Assembly (NCBI GenBank): GCA_902780135.1
Contig: CACZEK010000009.1
Location: 28,196-92,195, forward strand
Direction: 5' to 3'
Source: an uncultured bacterium
GTDB lineage: Bacteria > Verrucomicrobiota > Lentisphaeria > Victivallales > UBA1829
Length of the DNA stretch: 64,000 bases
Shown here: positions 61,388-64,000 of the stretch, piece after piece
Layout: each line of letters opens with the position of its first letter
Numbering within the stretch: position 1 is the stretch's first letter
The notes under the pieces: generated by a model
What the model was told of the DNA's origin: nothing
The model's database searches: none
Seen by the model: the letters and a program-made list of their open reading frames with translations, nothing else
Program-made: the position numbers and the translations under genes

Positions 61388-61416
61388 AATATAGCATGAT
61401 TCCGTCTAAAAACGAA
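61388..61416 (-). promoter_or_regulatory. Promoter of the PurF-like gene
   Basis: Minus strand -10 TATATT (61388-61393) with -35 TTCGTT (61411-61416) at 17 bp. It may also serve the MlaA-hydrolase gene and the genes beyond, as no other strong promoter was seen between 61342 and 54621. Confidence 0.55.
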
Positions 61417-61529
61417 TCGAATTTTTCGAAAAAAACGCTGTTCGGGCGGTTTTTTTCGGTGCGCGGGGGACGAAAAGCCCTTTTCGCGGCTTTTTTTTAA
61501 AAAAAACGCTGAAAATGACCGTTTCCGGC

Positions 61530-61557
61530 TTTCATAAATCGGGATTTGTGCTATCTT
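61530..61557 (+). promoter_or_regulatory. Weak promoter candidate of ftsK
   Basis: -10 TATCTT (61552-61557) in the context GTGCTATCTTAC, with a poor -35 TTTCAT (61530-61535) at 16 bp. Confidence 0.35.
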
Positions 61558-61597
61558 ACTTTGTTAGGCTGTAACGCAACGACGGAGAGGAAACAGA

Positions 61598-64000
61598 ATG
61601 GAAATCGATCAGGACGAAGAACGCAGCGTGTGGAATTTCGGGAATTACCTCCGGACCGCACTGTTCCTGCTGTTCGCCTGCGCCATATTATCCCACGACA
61701 GAACGGACCTGGCGCTGCTGGAAGGCGGCATCGGCGGTCCCGCAATCTACCACAACTGGATCGGCTTTCTCGGCGCGCATACCTCCCGGATCATGTTCTA
61801 CACGTTCGGACTGGCGACGTATCCCGTCCTGCTGATCGTGTTCCTGCTGCTGCTCCGGCGGTTCATCCCCGGACTGCCGCGGCGCGGCTCGCTGTGGTGG
61901 GCGCTCCCGGCGATCCTGCTCGGCGCGTCCATGCTGTTCGCCATGTGGCCGCAGCAGTTCATCGCGGAGACGGACCACCTGGGCATCGGGCGCATGGAGC
62001 AGTCCGATCTGGCTCTGCCCGGCGGCGTGGTCGGAGCGTCCCTGGCGGCGCCGCAGACGGCGTCGATGGCGGCGGGCCTGGTCCGCCGCTACATCGGCGA
62101 CGTGGGCACGATCCTCGTCGCGCTGGCGTTCCTGCTCCCCGGAGTCGTTTTCCTGTTCATCCGCGACTGGCTCCCGCTCCTCAGGATCGCGTTCCGCGCC
62201 GACCGGAAGCCGCAGGAACAGGCGGAGCCGGAGGAACCGCAGGTTCAGCCCGCGAACCGCGGCAGCCGCATCTACACGCCCGAAAACCCCGAGGGGGAAG
62301 CCTGGAATCCGACGCCCGCCCCCGGGATCCATCAGTACGCCGGCGCGGAACCGGAAGAAGAAAATGCCGCTCCGGCGGAAAACAGGCATTCCAGGTTCAA
62401 AGACATGCTCGGCACATTCATCGGCCTCCGCAAGGCGCCCGCAAAGACGCCCCGGGCGGAACCGGAGGAAACCGACGAAGACATCATCGCGCCGCCGGTC
62501 CGGCCTCAGGCGCACGTTATGCAGGGTCCCGGAGCCGTGATCCGCGACCCGGACGAAGTCGTCGCGCCGCCTCAGAGACGCAGAAACGTCCAGACCGCGC
62601 CGGGCGCGGTCATCCGCGACCCGGACGAAGTCGTTGCGCCGCCTCAGAGACCCCCCGCCCCTGCCCCGGCTCCCGCACCTCAGCCCGCGCCTCAGCCGCA
62701 GGAAGCATACGACGAACCGGAAGGACCTGCGCCCGCGGCCGCCGAATCCGAGCCGGATGATTTCGAGCTGGAAGAGCCCCCTGCCCCGGCAGCCGAACCT
62801 GTCCCGGAACCCGCCCCCCGCGTGGTCTCCGTGCAGACGTACGCCGAAAACAAAAAGAAATACGACCAGGCGCCACCGCCGCCGGCACCGGCGAACGAAC
62901 CGCCTCCGCCGCCTCCGGTCTACGAGGAATACCATCTGCCCAGCCCGATGCTGCTGGACCGCCACGGCGACGAGATCGCCACCGAGGACAAAAAGTACAT
63001 CCAGAACGCCACGGACCGGCTGGAAGAGACGCTGCAGAGCTTCAACGTCGACGGCATCATCTCCGACATTACGGTCGGGCCGCGCGTCACGCAGTTCGAA
63101 ATCGCGCTGAATCCCGGCGTCAAGGTCGAAAAAGTCACCAGCATCCAGAACAACATCGCGATGGCGCTGGCGGCGCAGAGCATCCGCATCCGTGCGCCGA
63201 TCCCCGGCAAGAGCGCGGTCGGCATCGAAGTCCCGAACAAGGTGTCGAACACGGTCTATCTGCGCCCCCTGCTGGAATCCGCCACGTGGCGCGAATCGCG
63301 CGCGGCGATCCCGATCCTGCTCGGGCGCGACATCGCGGGCTCCGTCTATCTGACCGACCTTTCGAAAGCGCCGCACCTGCTGATCGCGGGCTCCACCGGT
63401 TCCGGCAAGTCCGTGTGCATGAACACCCTCATCATGAGCCTGCTTTTCCGGTTCTCGCCGGACGAGCTGAAGCTCATCATGGTCGACCCGAAGGTCGTGG
63501 AGCTGGAGATGTACCGTCCGATCCCGCACCTGATCACCCCGGTCGTGAACGACCCGAAAAAGGTGCCGCTGGCGCTCCGCTGGGGCGTCAACGAGATGGA
63601 ACGCCGCTACATGGTGCTGGCGAAGGTCAAGGCGAAGAACCTGGCGGCGTTCAACTCCCGTCCGCCGGATCCGCAGCCGGTCATCGACGACTACGGCGAG
63701 ATCGTCCCGCCGAAGCTCCCGATCCTGATCATCATCATCGACGAGCTCGCCGACATCATGATGACGGACGCGAAGAGCGACGTGGAGACGAGCATCTGCC
63801 GCATCGCGCAGAAAGGCCGCGCAGCGGGCGTCCACCTGGTCATCGCCACGCAGTCGCCCCGCAAGGAGGTCGTCACCGGCCTCATCAAGGCGAACATCCC
63901 CACCAAGATCGCGTTCCGCGTCAGCAACGGCATGGACAGCCGCGTGATCCTGGACGCCGTCGGCGCGGAAAAACTGCTCGGCAACGGCGACATGCTGTTC
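61598..64000 (+). CDS. ftsK: DNA translocase FtsK (5' part, runs off the window)
   Basis: 801 codons in the window. The N-terminal region has about four TM segments (residues 17-200). A Pro/Glu-rich linker (about 205-450) contains a near-exact repeat of 'PGAVIRDPDEVVAPPQR'. The motor follows: 'VGPRVTQFEIALNPGVKV' (alpha domain), Walker A 'GSTGSGKS', 'IMVDPKVVELEMY', Walker B 'IIIIDELAD' and 'HLVIATQSPRKEVVTGLIKANIP' (in part). It moves chromosome termini at division. ATG 61598 follows GGAGAGGAAACAG. Confidence 0.95.
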   Translation, partial: MEIDQDEERSVWNFGNYLRTALFLLFACAILSHDRTDLALLEGGIGGPAIYHNWIGFLGAHTSRIMFYTFGLATYPVLLIVFLLLLRRFIPGLPRRGSLWWALPAILLGASMLFAMWPQQFIAETDHLGIGRMEQSDLALPGGVVGASLAAPQTASMAAGLVRRYIGDVGTILVALAFLLPGVVFLFIRDWLPLLRIAFRADRKPQEQAEPEEPQVQPANRGSRIYTPENPEGEAWNPTPAPGIHQYAGAEPEEENAAPAENRHSRFKDMLGTFIGLRKAPAKTPRAEPEETDEDIIAPPVRPQAHVMQGPGAVIRDPDEVVAPPQRRRNVQTAPGAVIRDPDEVVAPPQRPPAPAPAPAPQPAPQPQEAYDEPEGPAPAAAESEPDDFELEEPPAPAAEPVPEPAPRVVSVQTYAENKKKYDQAPPPPAPANEPPPPPPVYEEYHLPSPMLLDRHGDEIATEDKKYIQNATDRLEETLQSFNVDGIISDITVGPRVTQFEIALNPGVKVEKVTSIQNNIAMALAAQSIRIRAPIPGKSAVGIEVPNKVSNTVYLRPLLESATWRESRAAIPILLGRDIAGSVYLTDLSKAPHLLIAGSTGSGKSVCMNTLIMSLLFRFSPDELKLIMVDPKVVELEMYRPIPHLITPVVNDPKKVPLALRWGVNEMERRYMVLAKVKAKNLAAFNSRPPDPQPVIDDYGEIVPPKLPILIIIIDELADIMMTDAKSDVETSICRIAQKGRAAGVHLVIATQSPRKEVVTGLIKANIPTKIAFRVSNGMDSRVILDAVGAEKLLGNGDMLF

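Overview
The window is a G+C-rich, gene-dense bacterial chromosome segment. The organism is a diderm: it carries an MlaA-type outer-membrane lipoprotein, a Wza-type export lipoprotein, a SurA/PpiC-type exported foldase and many lipobox proteins. My best inference is a member of the PVC group, close to Lentisphaerota/Victivallales. That rests on general protein resemblance (a NahK-type sugar kinase operon, a GH78-like enzyme, pseudopilin-like proteins, a Cys-less PurF-like protein), not on a marker tree.

Layout. 1-6000 (minus strand): 5' part of clpC, a two-TM protein of unknown function, and a sugar operon (ROK protein, sugar nucleotidyltransferase, NahK-like kinase). 6115-7350: a DUF362/ferredoxin protein. 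7700-14837: a ribosomal protein cluster from rplV to secY that starts in the middle of the usual S10 operon and lacks rpmD. 15078-17078: a lipoprotein and a PpiC foldase. 17127-17396: a 127-bp tandem repeat. 17626-22232: fmdB-type zinc ribbon, htpG, dnaJ, dgt. 22168-23556: a GT39-like membrane glycosyltransferase, then rpmE and prfA. 25307-31471: a small unknown protein, an unusual repeat region with two identical hairpins, a family 4 uracil-DNA glycosylase, a lone ABC permease, galK and a GH78-like glycosidase. 31505-32974: a DUF998 protein and a lipoprotein. 33319-36814: rpmH-rnpA-yidD-yidC-jag.

37248-47338 is an exopolysaccharide locus: a STAS protein, a phosphoglycosyl transferase, a nucleotidyltransferase/beta-helix protein with a transferase-like tail, a Wzz-type chain regulator with a dead kinase domain, a Wza-like lipoprotein, an O-antigen polymerase with a Pro-rich repeat tail, a pyruvyltransferase and an unknown membrane protein. 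glmM and a short GlmU-like acetyltransferase follow (47565-49843) and make amino-sugar precursors. Next are a CobS-like protein, an XRE/DUF2442 pair, lipoproteins and a Na/Ca exchanger.

54621-57628 (minus strand) is the most unusual block. A truncated BRO-N/antirepressor-like ORF, a YhcG (DUF1016) PD-(D/E)XK nuclease and three divergent paralogues of a small membrane-anchored pseudopilin-like family are joined by four successive 4-bp ATGA overlaps. It is followed by an MlaA-alpha/beta-hydrolase fusion, a PurF-like protein without its catalytic cysteine, and the 5' part of ftsK on the plus strand.

Most promoters are strikingly uniform (TTGAWW, 16-17 bp, TATATT), which allows operons to be delimited by eye. 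No tRNA, rRNA, IS element or CRISPR array was recognised.
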